A DNA stretch of 19,601 nt from Thermohalobaculum sp038524325 (lineage in GTDB: Bacteria; Pseudomonadota; Alphaproteobacteria; Rhodobacterales; Rhodobacteraceae). The stretch lies in NCBI GenBank assembly GCA_038524325.1, contig JBCBIS010000066.1, positions 1 through 19,601 on the forward strand. Reading direction: 5' to 3'. The stretch's first letter is position 1; each line of letters opens with the position of its first letter. Shown here piece by piece: positions 1-6,483 of this stretch. The position numbers and the translations under genes were made by a program. The notes under the pieces are model-generated. The model searched no databases and was not told the origin of the DNA. It saw only the letters and a list, made by a program, of their open reading frames with translations.

Positions 1-1726
1 CCGCATAGCGGTTGCAGATCTGACGCCCCAGCGCGCCGCGGACATACTCGGCCAGAAGGACCGGATCCTTCTCCTTCTGCCCCCATTCGACCAGCGCTTC
101 GAGCACGATGCGGAGATTGCGGATCGAGACCTGCTCCTCGACCAGGCGGCGCAGGACATCGGCGAGCTTGGGCAGGGGCACATGTTTCTGCACCTCCTTG
201 ACCAGTTCGCCATAGACCCCCTCCATGCCGCTCAACAGCGCGCGGGTTTCCTGGATACCGAGGAACTGGCCCGCCTGCCCCGGCAGACGATGGGCGATGA
301 AACGGGCCATGGCATGCTCGATCGTCTGGATCGGCATGGAGGCCGCCTCCAGCTTGGCCCGTGCGTCGACCGGCGCCAGGACCATCGGCGCGTCGCCCCA
401 GAGCGGCTTGGTCTCCTCGCCCGCGACACCGACGAGGGTGGTGTGATCCAGCGTGTCGAGGACCACCAGCTTGTCCGGCGGCATCTCTCCCTGGGCGATC
501 GGCACGCCATCGATCACCAGTTGGAAGCGATGCTCCTCCAGCGGGCCGCGGGCCAGGTCGAAGACCGGGAAGGCGACGCCCAGATCGGAATAGAGCAATT
601 GCCGTTCTTGCCGCGCCGCCGTGTGGAACTCGGCTGCGCTGATCCGGGTCGCGATATCTGGAGCGACGCGCAGGACGATGGGAGAGACGTCTTCGCTGTC
701 GTCCTCGCTTTGGAAATCCCTGCCGGTGTCGAGATCGGCCTCCTCCTCGCCGTCTTGCCTGAGCAGGAAGCCGAGAGCGATGAAACTCCCCCCCAGCAGC
801 AGAAAGACCAGCATGGGAAAGCCCGGCACCAAGGCGAAACAGGCCAGGACCACCCCGGCCACCTGCAAGGGCCGGGTCTTGGTCGCCAGTTGGGTCGCGA
901 TGCCCGAGCCGAGATCAGAGGTCTCGTCGCTGGCGACCCGGGTCACAACGGTGCCCGAACTGATCGCCACCAGCAAGGCCGGGATCTGCGCCACCAGCCC
1001 GTCGCCGATGGTGAGGATCGAGTAGAGCGCCAGCGCCGCCCCCAGCTCCATCCCGTTCTGGCTGACACCGACCGCCAGCCCGCCGATGATATTGACCGCG
1101 ATGATGATCAGCCCGGCGATAGCATCGCCTTTGACGAATTTCATCGCCCCGTCCATGGCGCCGTAGAACTCGCTCTCGGTCTGCAGAACATTGCGGCGGC
1201 GGCGCGCCTCGGCCATGTCGATCTCGCCCGAGCGGACATCCGAGTCGATCGCCATCTGCTTGCCCGGCAAAGCGTCGAGCGAGAAGCGCGCGGCCACCTC
1301 GGCGACCCGCTCCGAGCCTTTGGTGATCACGACGAACTGCACGGCGGTGATGATCAGGAAGATCACGATCCCGACGATCAGGTTGCCGCCCACGACAAAC
1401 CGCCCAAAGGTCTCGACGATCTGCCCGGCATCTGCCTGGGTCAGGATCAGCCGCGTGGTCGAGATCGACAGTGCCAGCCGCAGGATCGTGGTCAGCAGGA
1501 TCACCGCCGGGAAGGTCGAGAACTCGACCGCATCTTTCAGATAGACGCTCACGATCAGGACCAGCACGACGATGGCCAGGTTCACCCCGATCAGCGTGTC
1601 CACCAGCCAGGTCGGCATCGGCAGGATGATCATGAACACCGTCAGGGCCAGCATGGCGACCAGCAGCAGATCCTGCCTTCCCACAGCCATACGGGCCACC
1701 CGCATCAGAGGAGAGAAGCCTTTCAT
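1..1726 (-). CDS. sctV: SctV, T3SS export gate protein (FlhA/LcrD family), C-terminus cut off by window edge
   Basis: Inner-membrane export gate of the injectisome; the family forms a nonameric ring whose cytosolic domain receives substrates and chaperones. The visible 575 residues begin at ATG 1726. The N-terminal half holds multiple hydrophobic helices. The family signature is clear: FPAVILLTTILRLALSISTT at residues 72-91, then TKGSERVAEVAARF at 135-148 and LDALPGKQMAID at 150-161. After about residue 330 an acidic linker (GEEEADLDTGRD, then SEDDSED) leads into the cytosolic domain, which runs off the left edge; about 100-130 residues should be missing against a usual length near 700. The start overlaps the stop of the preceding sctY by 4 nt (ATGA), so translation is probably coupled. 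A long plus-strand frame (182-1807) is its antisense shadow. Identity is secure. Confidence 0.97.
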   Translation of the reverse strand, partial: MKGFSPLMRVARMAVGRQDLLLVAMLALTVFMIILPMPTWLVDTLIGVNLAIVVLVLIVSVYLKDAVEFSTFPAVILLTTILRLALSISTTRLILTQADAGQIVETFGRFVVGGNLIVGIVIFLIITAVQFVVITKGSERVAEVAARFSLDALPGKQMAIDSDVRSGEIDMAEARRRRNVLQTESEFYGAMDGAMKFVKGDAIAGLIIIAVNIIGGLAVGVSQNGMELGAALALYSILTIGDGLVAQIPALLVAISSGTVVTRVASDETSDLGSGIATQLATKTRPLQVAGVVLACFALVPGFPMLVFLLLGGSFIALGFLLRQDGEEEADLDTGRDFQSEDDSEDVSPIVLRVAPDIATRISAAEFHTAARQERQLLYSDLGVAFPVFDLARGPLEEHRFQLVIDGVPIAQGEMPPDKLVVLDTLDHTTLVGVAGEETKPLWGDAPMVLAPVDARAKLEAASMPIQTIEHAMARFIAHRLPGQAGQFLGIQETRALLSGMEGVYGELVKEVQKHVPLPKLADVLRRLVEEQVSIRNLRIVLEALVEWGQKEKDPVLLAEYVRGALGRQICNRYA

Positions 1727-2139
1727 CCTGCGCTCCACGAACTGTCGGTGAGAGGGTCAGGCTCGGCCTCGGCGACGAAGCTGAGCGCATCGGCCATGGT
1801 CGCCTGACCCGCAGCCAGACCATCCAGGGCGAAATCCGCCCGGGCCTTCAGGACCAGGCTGGCCTGGCAATGCCCGAAATCGCGCGCCACGCGGTCCAGC
1901 GCGGCGCGGGCTTGCTCGGGCTGGCCGACATCCAGAAAGGCCGAGGCGGTCGCCAGCAGCAGCGATTTGGTGGCCGGTCCCAGATGCAGCGCGGTCAAGA
2001 GCAGCGTCAGCGCCCGGGCCGGTTCGCGATGTTTCAGGTAAAGCGTCGCGATCGAGTGGAGCGCATCCCGCGCCTCGCGATGCCAGGGACCCGAAGGCGG
2101 GCTGCCCCCGGGTGCCAATGCCGTGGGCGAATCAAGCAA
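1723..2139 (-). CDS. sctY: SctY-like TPR chaperone (YscY family)
   Basis: Small helical TPR-like protein, 138 residues from the TTG at 2139. In Yersinia, YscY binds YscX and both act at SctV for export of early substrates. The sequence shows alternating amphipathic helices typical of TPR repeats (ALHSIATLYLKHREPARALT, then LLTALHLGPATKSLLLATAS, then AFLDVGQPEQARAALDRVA). The identification rests on fold pattern plus position between sctX and sctV. Start choice: TTG 2139 follows GAGAGGA about 9 nt upstream and overlaps the sctX stop by only 8 nt, whereas ATG 2187 would overlap by 56 nt and add an unrelated N-terminus. The end overlaps the sctV start by 4 nt. The start is uncertain; the family call is moderately sure. 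Confidence 0.72.
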   Translation of the reverse strand: MLDSPTALAPGGSPPSGPWHREARDALHSIATLYLKHREPARALTLLLTALHLGPATKSLLLATASAFLDVGQPEQARAALDRVARDFGHCQASLVLKARADFALDGLAAGQATMADALSFVAEAEPDPLTDSSWSAG

Positions 2140-2506
2140 GGCCCGCCGTCCTCTCAACTGCGATGGCGACCCGGTGCAACTCGTCATCCAGCACCATCCG
2201 GGCCGTTTGAGCCAGCCGCTCGGGCACCGGGCTGTCCGGCGCCTCCAGCATCGCGCGGATGCCGGTCAGCATGACATCCAACTCACCCAGCGGAGGGAGC
2301 TGCGGCCCCGCCATCGCCTGGATCACCGTGGCCTGCAGTCCCGTGGGGGCGCGCGGATCGGGCAGTTTGGTGTCGGCCGGGTCGTCCTGGCGCAGATCCG
2401 TGTCGACAAAGCGGCCGGCCACATCGATCCGGCGGTCGAGATCGGCCGCGGTGTTCAGATGCGGCTGACCGACCCGGTCGAGCGGCTTTGGCCTGACGGT
2501 CTTCAT
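2132..2506 (-). CDS. sctX: SctX-like export component (YscX family)
   Basis: A 124-residue protein; Yersinia YscX is 122 residues and sits in the same order X-Y-V. YscX is needed for secretion of the early substrates (rod, needle) and associates with YscY and SctV. The N-terminal half is polar and probably extended (KTVRPKPLDRVGQPHLNTAA), with a helical C-terminal half (LPPLGELDVMLTGIRAMLEA, then VPERLAQTARMVLDDELHRV), as expected for the family. ATG 2506 is preceded by GAGAG at normal distance and lies 7 nt after the sctD stop. Sequence similarity alone is weak by eye; the call leans on length, domain pattern and synteny with sctY and sctV. Confidence 0.68.
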   Translation of the reverse strand: MKTVRPKPLDRVGQPHLNTAADLDRRIDVAGRFVDTDLRQDDPADTKLPDPRAPTGLQATVIQAMAGPQLPPLGELDVMLTGIRAMLEAPDSPVPERLAQTARMVLDDELHRVAIAVERTAGLA

Positions 2507-2513
2507 GCGGCTC

Positions 2514-3536
2514 TCACCGGTCGAGCAAGGCGACCGAGACCTTCCGGTCGTCGCGCTCGAGCAACAATTCCCCCTCGGAGATGCGCACCACCTGCCAACC
2601 ATCGCTGGTGGTTTGCCCGACCTTGCGGCGGATGCCCTTCGCGTCGATGATATAGGGGGTCTCGCCCAGCCAGATCCCGGTGGGTTTCTTGGGCGGGGAG
2701 AACGGCCGCTCGATCAGCGTCAGATTGGTGCTGACCGGGACCCGGCTGCCAAAGCTGCGGTCATAGGCCCGGTTCACGGCACGCCAGATCTGCATCTCGG
2801 CCGGGGTCAATTCGCCCTTGATCTCGATGACACCGGCGGACGGCGCAACCTCCAGCATCTCCAGGGCAGCGTCTTTCAAACGAGCCCTGAGATCTTCTTC
2901 GGCCTCAGCCTGCACTGTCTCGGAGGGGGCGAGCCCTGGCATGGGCGCCGCAACCGGGGGCACGGCGGGTTCGGTGCCCCGGGCCGCCCGCAGATCAGAG
3001 ACCGAAAGCGATGCCATATCGGGGACGGAAGGAAAGGATGCATGGCCGTTCATGACCACCAAGGCGCAGGCGGCGGCGCAGGCAATCCCGCTCCACCGGA
3101 TCCAGCGCCCGAACCCGCGGCGCGGCGGGCGGTGGCTGTCCTCGGAGGGCGCCTCGGCCACTTCGATCTCGATCTGCCAATCAGTGTCGGCAATCAGGCA
3201 AAACCGGGCCGGCAGGGCGAGGGAGGCCGCTTCACCAGGCGCCAGCCGGCGGGCGGCACGATCAGCGCCGAGGGCCAGGATACCCTCCTCGGCGCGGAGA
3301 TGGATCCGATCGGCATGGCAGGTCATGCTCAGATGCGCCGCCGCCACGCCTGGGTCCATCAGGATGATGTCGGCATCGGCGCCCGAGCCGATCAGGGCCA
3401 CGCCGCTGGCGCTGATGGCCAGGGTCGCACCGCTGTGGTGGCCGCACAGAACCGTAAGGCGCAACTCGCCAGGGTCCCATTCCGGGCCGGACCTTGTATC
3501 CTCGGCACGCTCTTGCGGGGATCCGGTGTCAAGCAT
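2514..3536 (-). CDS. sctD: SctD, outer component of the inner-membrane ring (YscD/PrgH family)
   Basis: A 340-residue single-pass membrane protein with the SctD layout. Residues about 23-128 look like a cytosolic FHA-like domain (GELRLTVLCGHHSGATLAIS, then VALIGSGADADIILMDPGVA and AAHLSMTCH), which in the family binds the sorting platform through SctK. A hydrophobic helix follows at about 145-163 (WIRWSGIACAAACALVVMNG) and the rest is periplasmic, including a ring-building segment (SAGVIEIKGELTPAEMQIWR). It ends with a strand-rich tail. ATG 3536 is chosen because GGGAG lies 8 nt upstream; the longer frame to 3617 runs into the intergenic hairpin and has no ribosome site. It lies between the putative needle gene and sctX. 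It is somewhat shorter than YscD (about 420). Confidence 0.9.
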   Translation of the reverse strand: MLDTGSPQERAEDTRSGPEWDPGELRLTVLCGHHSGATLAISASGVALIGSGADADIILMDPGVAAAHLSMTCHADRIHLRAEEGILALGADRAARRLAPGEAASLALPARFCLIADTDWQIEIEVAEAPSEDSHRPPRRGFGRWIRWSGIACAAACALVVMNGHASFPSVPDMASLSVSDLRAARGTEPAVPPVAAPMPGLAPSETVQAEAEEDLRARLKDAALEMLEVAPSAGVIEIKGELTPAEMQIWRAVNRAYDRSFGSRVPVSTNLTLIERPFSPPKKPTGIWLGETPYIIDAKGIRRKVGQTTSDGWQVVRISEGELLLERDDRKVSVALLDR

Positions 3537-3579
3537 TGTCACTCTCCCATTCCGAGGGGCCGGTTGGTCGGAAACGGTG

Positions 3580-3608
3580 CAAGCCGCCGTCTCTCGAACG
3601 GCGGCTTG
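3580..3608 (-). promoter_or_regulatory. Strong intercistronic hairpin after the needle-candidate gene
   Basis: Perfect 11-bp inverted repeat: CAAGCCGCCGT at 3580-3590 pairs with ACGGCGGCTTG at 3598-3608, with a 7-nt loop. On the minus strand it starts 12 nt after the stop of the 55-residue gene and ends 43 nt before the sctD start. No T-run follows on that strand, so it is not a classical full terminator. A plausible inference is partial termination or protection of the 3' end of the upstream message, making the needle gene more abundant than sctD and the genes after it. Confidence 0.75.
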
Positions 3609-3620
3609 ACCAAGCACAAA

Positions 3621-3788
3621 TCAGCCTTGGATTTTCTCGAAGGCTTTCTTGATCGCGTTGGCTTCTGCGATCTCGACGCTGATTTCAGCGTTCTTGATGG
3701 CAATCTGCATCTGACGATCGGCCGCTGCGTCGAGAGCTGCGTCGAAGTTTGCGGTGGTATCGCCGGCGGGTGCTGCACCTTCAGCCAT
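3621..3788 (-). CDS. Putative short needle/pilus subunit (SctF candidate)
   Basis: A 55-residue protein, too short for routine gene calling but with a strong AAAGGA site 8 nt before ATG 3788. The N-terminus is small and polar (AEGAAPAGDTTANFDAALDA) and the rest is a likely amphipathic helix (IAIKNAEISVEIAEANAIKK) ending in AFEKIQG. The sequence resembles short Hrp/Nop-type pilins in composition and in its C-terminal helix, and has no cysteine, tryptophan or proline after residue 8. Typical needle subunits are 70-85 residues, so it is unusually short. Position supports the call: it follows a YscE-like gene, as yscF follows yscE in Yersinia, precedes sctD, and is followed by a hairpin. The alternative is another small secreted or structural component; the 72-residue protein at 6258 is a rival needle candidate. 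Confidence 0.5.
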   Translation of the reverse strand: MAEGAAPAGDTTANFDAALDAAADRQMQIAIKNAEISVEIAEANAIKKAFEKIQG

Positions 3789-3800
3789 GGTTCTGTCCTT

Positions 3801-4043
3801 TCACGAGTTGGGTTGATTGATGGCCGCCCAGATCTTCGGAAGAGCGTCGATGCCCGCATCGTAGGCGGCCGTCAGATTGGTCAGGCGGGTAAGCTCAGCA
3901 GTTGTCACCCCCCCATCCAACTTCGCTTGGACACGACGTTTCCCTTCCGAAAGCTGATTGACATACGCCTTCACCACGCGCCCATCGGCGTCGCCCTGAA
4001 GCGCCTTGTCGAGTTCTGTAATCTGCAAAGGTTGTGCCGACAT
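3801..4043 (-). CDS. Small helical protein, YscE-like needle co-chaperone candidate
   Basis: An 80-residue protein and the first gene of the leftward operon. It looks like two helices joined by a turn: helix 1 around VVKAYVNQLSEGKRRVQAKL, a turn at DGGVTT, helix 2 at AELTRLTNLTAAYDAGIDAL. This helix, RR...L..G turn, helix pattern matches the YscE/PscE/SsaE family, whose members pair with a TPR protein (YscG) to hold needle monomers soluble. The next gene is the needle candidate, and TPR-like partners are encoded across the divergent promoter at 5097 and 5417. ATG 4043 has GGGAG 8 nt upstream; upstream in-frame extension enters the intergenic region. It could instead be the needle itself, since 80 residues is a usual needle length. 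Confidence 0.5.
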   Translation of the reverse strand: MSAQPLQITELDKALQGDADGRVVKAYVNQLSEGKRRVQAKLDGGVTTAELTRLTNLTAAYDAGIDALPKIWAAINQPNS

Positions 4044-4415
4044 CAGCAGTCTCCCATGTCCTGTGGCCTGGCCGCTCGTACGAGGTGAGCAAGGCAGCGC
4101 CGCGCTGTTTCTGAGCCGCAGTAAGGGCGCCAGCCGGACGAAACGCAAGCTGGTCGAGGGCGCCGCCGGGCACGGCTCGATGAATAAAATTTCACACAAA
4201 AACAATTACTTAACTCCTGTTCTCGCCTTGGAGTTGGCGTTCGCAGCCAATGGATTGTCGCAAAGCGGCAGCCCCCTGGCCCGGCCCCGCTGAACCGCGA
4301 GCCCAACGATTTCCGCAGCTTTCGCACGGCGACAGGGAATTGGCGCGATCGGTCAGACACCTGGGCGCGGAACCTCTCTATCGTCGGGATCGTCTTTCAA
4401 CGCAGGGCATCTTTG
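4044..4415. promoter_or_regulatory. Divergent intergenic region, probable promoters of both T3SS operons
   Basis: This 372-base stretch separates the leftward operon (first gene ending at 4043) from the rightward operon (starting 4416). Most of it is GC-rich, but 4181-4215 is strikingly AT-rich (includes TGAATAAAATTTCACACAAA), which is typical of a promoter or activator-binding site. I could not find a convincing pair of -35/-10 boxes, a sigma-54 site, a PIP box or a rhizobial tts box. Short frames crossing it have no supporting ribosome site. Control by the AraC-family protein encoded at 15355 is an inference. Confidence 0.55.
4075..4084. repeat. 10-bp perfect palindrome near leftward operon start
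   Basis: CTCGTACGAG is a perfect palindrome lying 31 bases upstream of the ATG at 4043 on the minus strand. It could be an operator half or a chance occurrence; a 10-bp palindrome is not rare enough to be sure. Confidence 0.3.
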
Positions 4416-5084
4416 ATGGCACCGACTCGGAACATCTGCTGGATCGTCTCTCTCACCCTGGGCCTCGCCCCGGGCATCGCTTTTGGAGAAGAGCGTCTGG
4501 CGGTTTTGGGCGGCCTCGCCCTGCCCGCCGGTGAGGCCCCTGCCGCCACCCTGCCCTCGGGCTGGGGGGACACGTCCCGGCCTTATCCTTATATCGCACT
4601 CGACCAGCCGGTGCGCGACGTCCTCATGGAGTTCGGCCGCAACCTGGCCCTGCCGGTGATCATCGCCGAGGATGTCGATGGCACCGTCTCGATGGACCAG
4701 CGCGACATGCCTCCACAGCTCTATATGCGCGAGCTGGCGCGGCGGGCGGGGCTGCAATGGTATTACGACGGTGTCTCGCTGCATATCGTGCGGAACGAGG
4801 ACGCCAGATCGCGCCTGATCGACCTGGGCGGCACGACGTTGAGCGTGGTGCAGAAGACCGTCACCGATCTTGGCCTGGCCGATCCGCGCTTTCCGATCCG
4901 CGAGGCCGGCCGCACCGGATTGGCCATCATCGCAGGGCCCAGGCCTTACGTCGAAACCGTCGAAAACGTCGTCCGCGCCTTGGGCGGGCGGGATGTGCAA
5001 TCCGCGCTCGCGCAGGGCGCCGAGCAGCCTGGGGGGCAACCCTCGGGCATTGTTCCCCGGGTCTACCGGGGGATCTCACGCTGA
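4416..5084 (+). CDS. sctC1: SctC N-terminal domains only: truncated secretin (NolW/RhcC1-like)
   Basis: A 222-residue exported protein with the N0 and N1 domains of a T3SS secretin but no pore. A signal peptide runs from residue 1 to about 24 (core WIVSLTLGLAPGIAFG). N0 spans about 58-127 (YIALDQPVRDVLMEFGRNLA, then LPVIIAEDVDGTVS, GLQWYYDGVSLHIVRNED). An N1-like part follows at 131-190 (GLAIIAGPRPYVETVENVVRAL). A normal secretin is 500-600 residues with a C-terminal beta-barrel; here the frame stops at a clean TGA. This matches the split secretin of rhizobial systems, where RhcC1 (NolW) and RhcC2 are separate genes. No C2 partner is in the window. ATG 4416 is preferred over TTG 4413 (AGGG 9 nt upstream). 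First gene of the rightward operon. Confidence 0.85.
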   Translation: MAPTRNICWIVSLTLGLAPGIAFGEERLAVLGGLALPAGEAPAATLPSGWGDTSRPYPYIALDQPVRDVLMEFGRNLALPVIIAEDVDGTVSMDQRDMPPQLYMRELARRAGLQWYYDGVSLHIVRNEDARSRLIDLGGTTLSVVQKTVTDLGLADPRFPIREAGRTGLAIIAGPRPYVETVENVVRALGGRDVQSALAQGAEQPGGQPSGIVPRVYRGISR

Positions 5085-5096
5085 GGGAGAATCGAA

Positions 5097-5402
5097 ATGG
5101 GAACGCCTGACGAAGATCTCAGATTGCTGATGACGCTCGCCGTCGTGGCCGGGCGGCGCGAGGTTGCGGGTGAGTTCGAGCCGATCCACCGCGCCTGGCA
5201 GGACGCCTATCCCCAGGATGCGCTGGGCCCGCTTTGCCGGGGGCTCGACCTCTACCGCGCCGGTCAAACGGTCGAGGGGCTGGACCTGATCGAGCAGGCC
5301 GCCGCCTCGGACACCCGCAGCGCGCAGGCCCGTGAGATCCTGGAGGATCTCGACCAGGACCGCGCCGCGAATGTCGACGCGCGGCTCGGCTCGGCAGCTT
5401 GA
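5097..5402 (+). CDS. Small TPR-like protein (YscG/HrpB1-like), first of a related pair
   Basis: A 101-residue acidic helical protein. Residues 5-60 look like TPR helices (EDLRLLMTLAVVAGRREVAG, later LGPLCRGLDLYRAGQTVEGL, DLIEQAA). It resembles the next gene product: both begin MG-x-x-(D/E)-DL-(R/K)-LL and share a (P)-x-(G)-P-(L/I)-(C/G)-R-(G/A)-L block. YscG-type proteins are TPR chaperones that pair with YscE to hold the needle subunit, and HrpB1-type proteins have a similar fold and a position near sctI/sctJ. That role is inferred from fold and context. ATG 5097 follows GAGGGAGAA at normal distance and lies 12 nt after sctC1. Confidence 0.6.
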   Translation: MGTPDEDLRLLMTLAVVAGRREVAGEFEPIHRAWQDAYPQDALGPLCRGLDLYRAGQTVEGLDLIEQAAASDTRSAQAREILEDLDQDRAANVDARLGSAA

Positions 5403-5416
5403 TTGGAGGAGTGATT

Positions 5417-5830
5417 ATGGGCGCTGATAAAGATCTGAAATTGCTGACAGAAATCGGCTTCTCGGTCACGCTTCGCGGATTGGGCGGAAATATGGACCCG
5501 ATCTTCGCCGCCATCGAGCAGGAAAAGCCCGAGAATGCGGCCGGCCCCATCGGCCGCGCGCTGCAAGCTCTGGTGAAGCGCGACTTCGAGACCGCCATCG
5601 ACATCCTGCGGACGAAGGGCGTCAACGCCGCCGTCGCCGCCAAAGAGGCGCAATCCATTCTGGCTCTGGCGCTGAAACTCTCGGGCCGCGAGGCCGAGAG
5701 CCGCAAGCTGGCCGCCGAGATTGCGGGCACCGACACCAACGCTGCCCGCTTTGCTGCCCGTCTCGCCCGCAAGGACGAGGCGGAAGAAGACGCCCCCGCA
5801 CCCGAAATGGCGCGGGCGGTGAATGCCTAA
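5417..5830 (+). CDS. TPR-like protein (HrpB1/YscG-like), second of a related pair
   Basis: A 138-residue helical protein. Residues 5-65 (KDLKLLTEIGFSVTLRGLGG, then AGPIGRALQALVKRDFETAI, DIL) align by eye with the preceding 101-residue protein, suggesting tandem duplication. The C-terminal extension is alanine-rich helix (AAKEAQSILALALKLSGREA) and a charged tail (RKDEAEEDAPAPEMARAVNA). It is probably a chaperone or accessory protein for a needle, rod or translocator substrate, but the substrate is unknown. ATG 5417 is chosen over TTG 5399 because GGAGG stands 6 nt upstream. It is followed 34 nt later by the glycine-rich protein, a candidate client. Confidence 0.6.
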   Translation: MGADKDLKLLTEIGFSVTLRGLGGNMDPIFAAIEQEKPENAAGPIGRALQALVKRDFETAIDILRTKGVNAAVAAKEAQSILALALKLSGREAESRKLAAEIAGTDTNAARFAARLARKDEAEEDAPAPEMARAVNA

Positions 5831-5864
5831 CCCATCCTAACCAGCCAACGAAGGAGGACAGACC

Positions 5865-6227
5865 ATGTTTGGCGGAATTGGAGATGCAATCGGAGATGCC
5901 ATTGGCGGCATCGGTGACGCAATCGGCGGAGCCGTCGGCGGTGTCGCAGACGCGCTCGGCGGCGAAGGCGGCCTGTTCGGCGGTGCCCTGGGCGGGATCG
6001 CGGATATGTTCGACGAGATTGCCGGCGTTGTCGAAGACGTGGCCAGCACCATTGCCGACAATCCCATCGCGAACGCCTTTCAGGCGATCATGAACACGCC
6101 CTTGGGCGGGATCATCGGCGGGGCCTTCCCCCCGGCGCTGGCGGTCAACTCGGCCCTGAACTTTGCCGACATGGTCGGTGACGTGGCGGGCAAGGTCGAC
6201 GGCTTTACCGACCCGTTCCAGAACTGA
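5865..6227 (+). CDS. Glycine-rich repetitive small protein, possible harpin-like or translocator-like secreted protein
   Basis: A 120-residue protein I cannot assign to a family. Residues 1-50 are built from a short Gly-Ile/Ala/Val-Asp repeat (MFGGIGDAIGDAIGGIGDAI, then GGAVGGVADALGG, GGLFGGALGGIADMF). Residues 50-120 are helical and hydrophobic (AGVVEDVASTIADNPIANAF, later GGIIGGAFPPALAVNSALNF). There is no signal peptide, cysteine or classical transmembrane helix. Such glycine-rich, heat-stable-looking composition is seen in harpins and some pore-forming T3SS substrates. A strong AGGAGGA precedes ATG 5865, suggesting high expression. It sits between a TPR chaperone-like gene and small unknown genes ahead of sctI, where substrate genes are often placed. 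Secretion is an inference. Confidence 0.55.
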   Translation: MFGGIGDAIGDAIGGIGDAIGGAVGGVADALGGEGGLFGGALGGIADMFDEIAGVVEDVASTIADNPIANAFQAIMNTPLGGIIGGAFPPALAVNSALNFADMVGDVAGKVDGFTDPFQN

Positions 6228-6257
6228 TCGCCAACCGCTAACCGAGAGGACAAGCCG

Positions 6258-6476
6258 ATGGTTGCCAATGTGACGGACGCCCCTGTCGTCCCCCCCGAGG
6301 CCGAGCTCAGCGACGAGCCGATCATGGGGATCGATTTCGGGGCCCTGACCGAAGACGAGCGGACCGCTCTGGAAGGCTCGATGGAGGAGTTCCTGTCCAG
6401 CACGCTGCTGGTGCAGAACTCGCTGTTCCAGACCATTCAGGCCACCGTCGACAGCATGGCCGAGAAAGAGATCTGA
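6258..6476 (+). CDS. Small acidic helical protein of unknown function (possible needle or secreted component)
   Basis: A 72-residue acidic protein. The N-terminal half is polar and proline-containing (VTDAPVVPPEAELSDEP), and the C-terminal half is a predicted helix (DERTALEGSMEEFLSSTLLV, QNSLFQTIQATVDSMAEKEI). A single C-terminal helix with a disordered N-terminus, at this size, is the architecture of needle and rod subunits, so it competes with the 55-residue protein at 3621 as needle. It could equally be a small chaperone. AGAGGA lies 8 nt before ATG 6258. It follows the glycine-rich gene by 30 nt and is 7 nt ahead of the next gene. Confidence 0.6.
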   Translation: MVANVTDAPVVPPEAELSDEPIMGIDFGALTEDERTALEGSMEEFLSSTLLVQNSLFQTIQATVDSMAEKEI

Positions 6477-6483
6477 CCCGGCC

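Noticed and set aside
182..1807. 541-codon plus-strand open frame
   Set aside because: It lies antisense to sctV, whose translation shows clear family motifs; the frame is rich in Arg, His, Gln and Asp as is usual for shadows in GC-rich DNA.
2505..4088. 527-codon plus-strand open frame
   Set aside because: Antisense to sctD and the small leftward genes; no ribosome site and no recognisable domain.
4044..4415. PIP box, tts box or sigma-54 promoter
   Set aside because: I scanned for TTCG-N15-TTCG-like, tts-like and TGGC-N7-TTGC-like patterns and found no convincing match.
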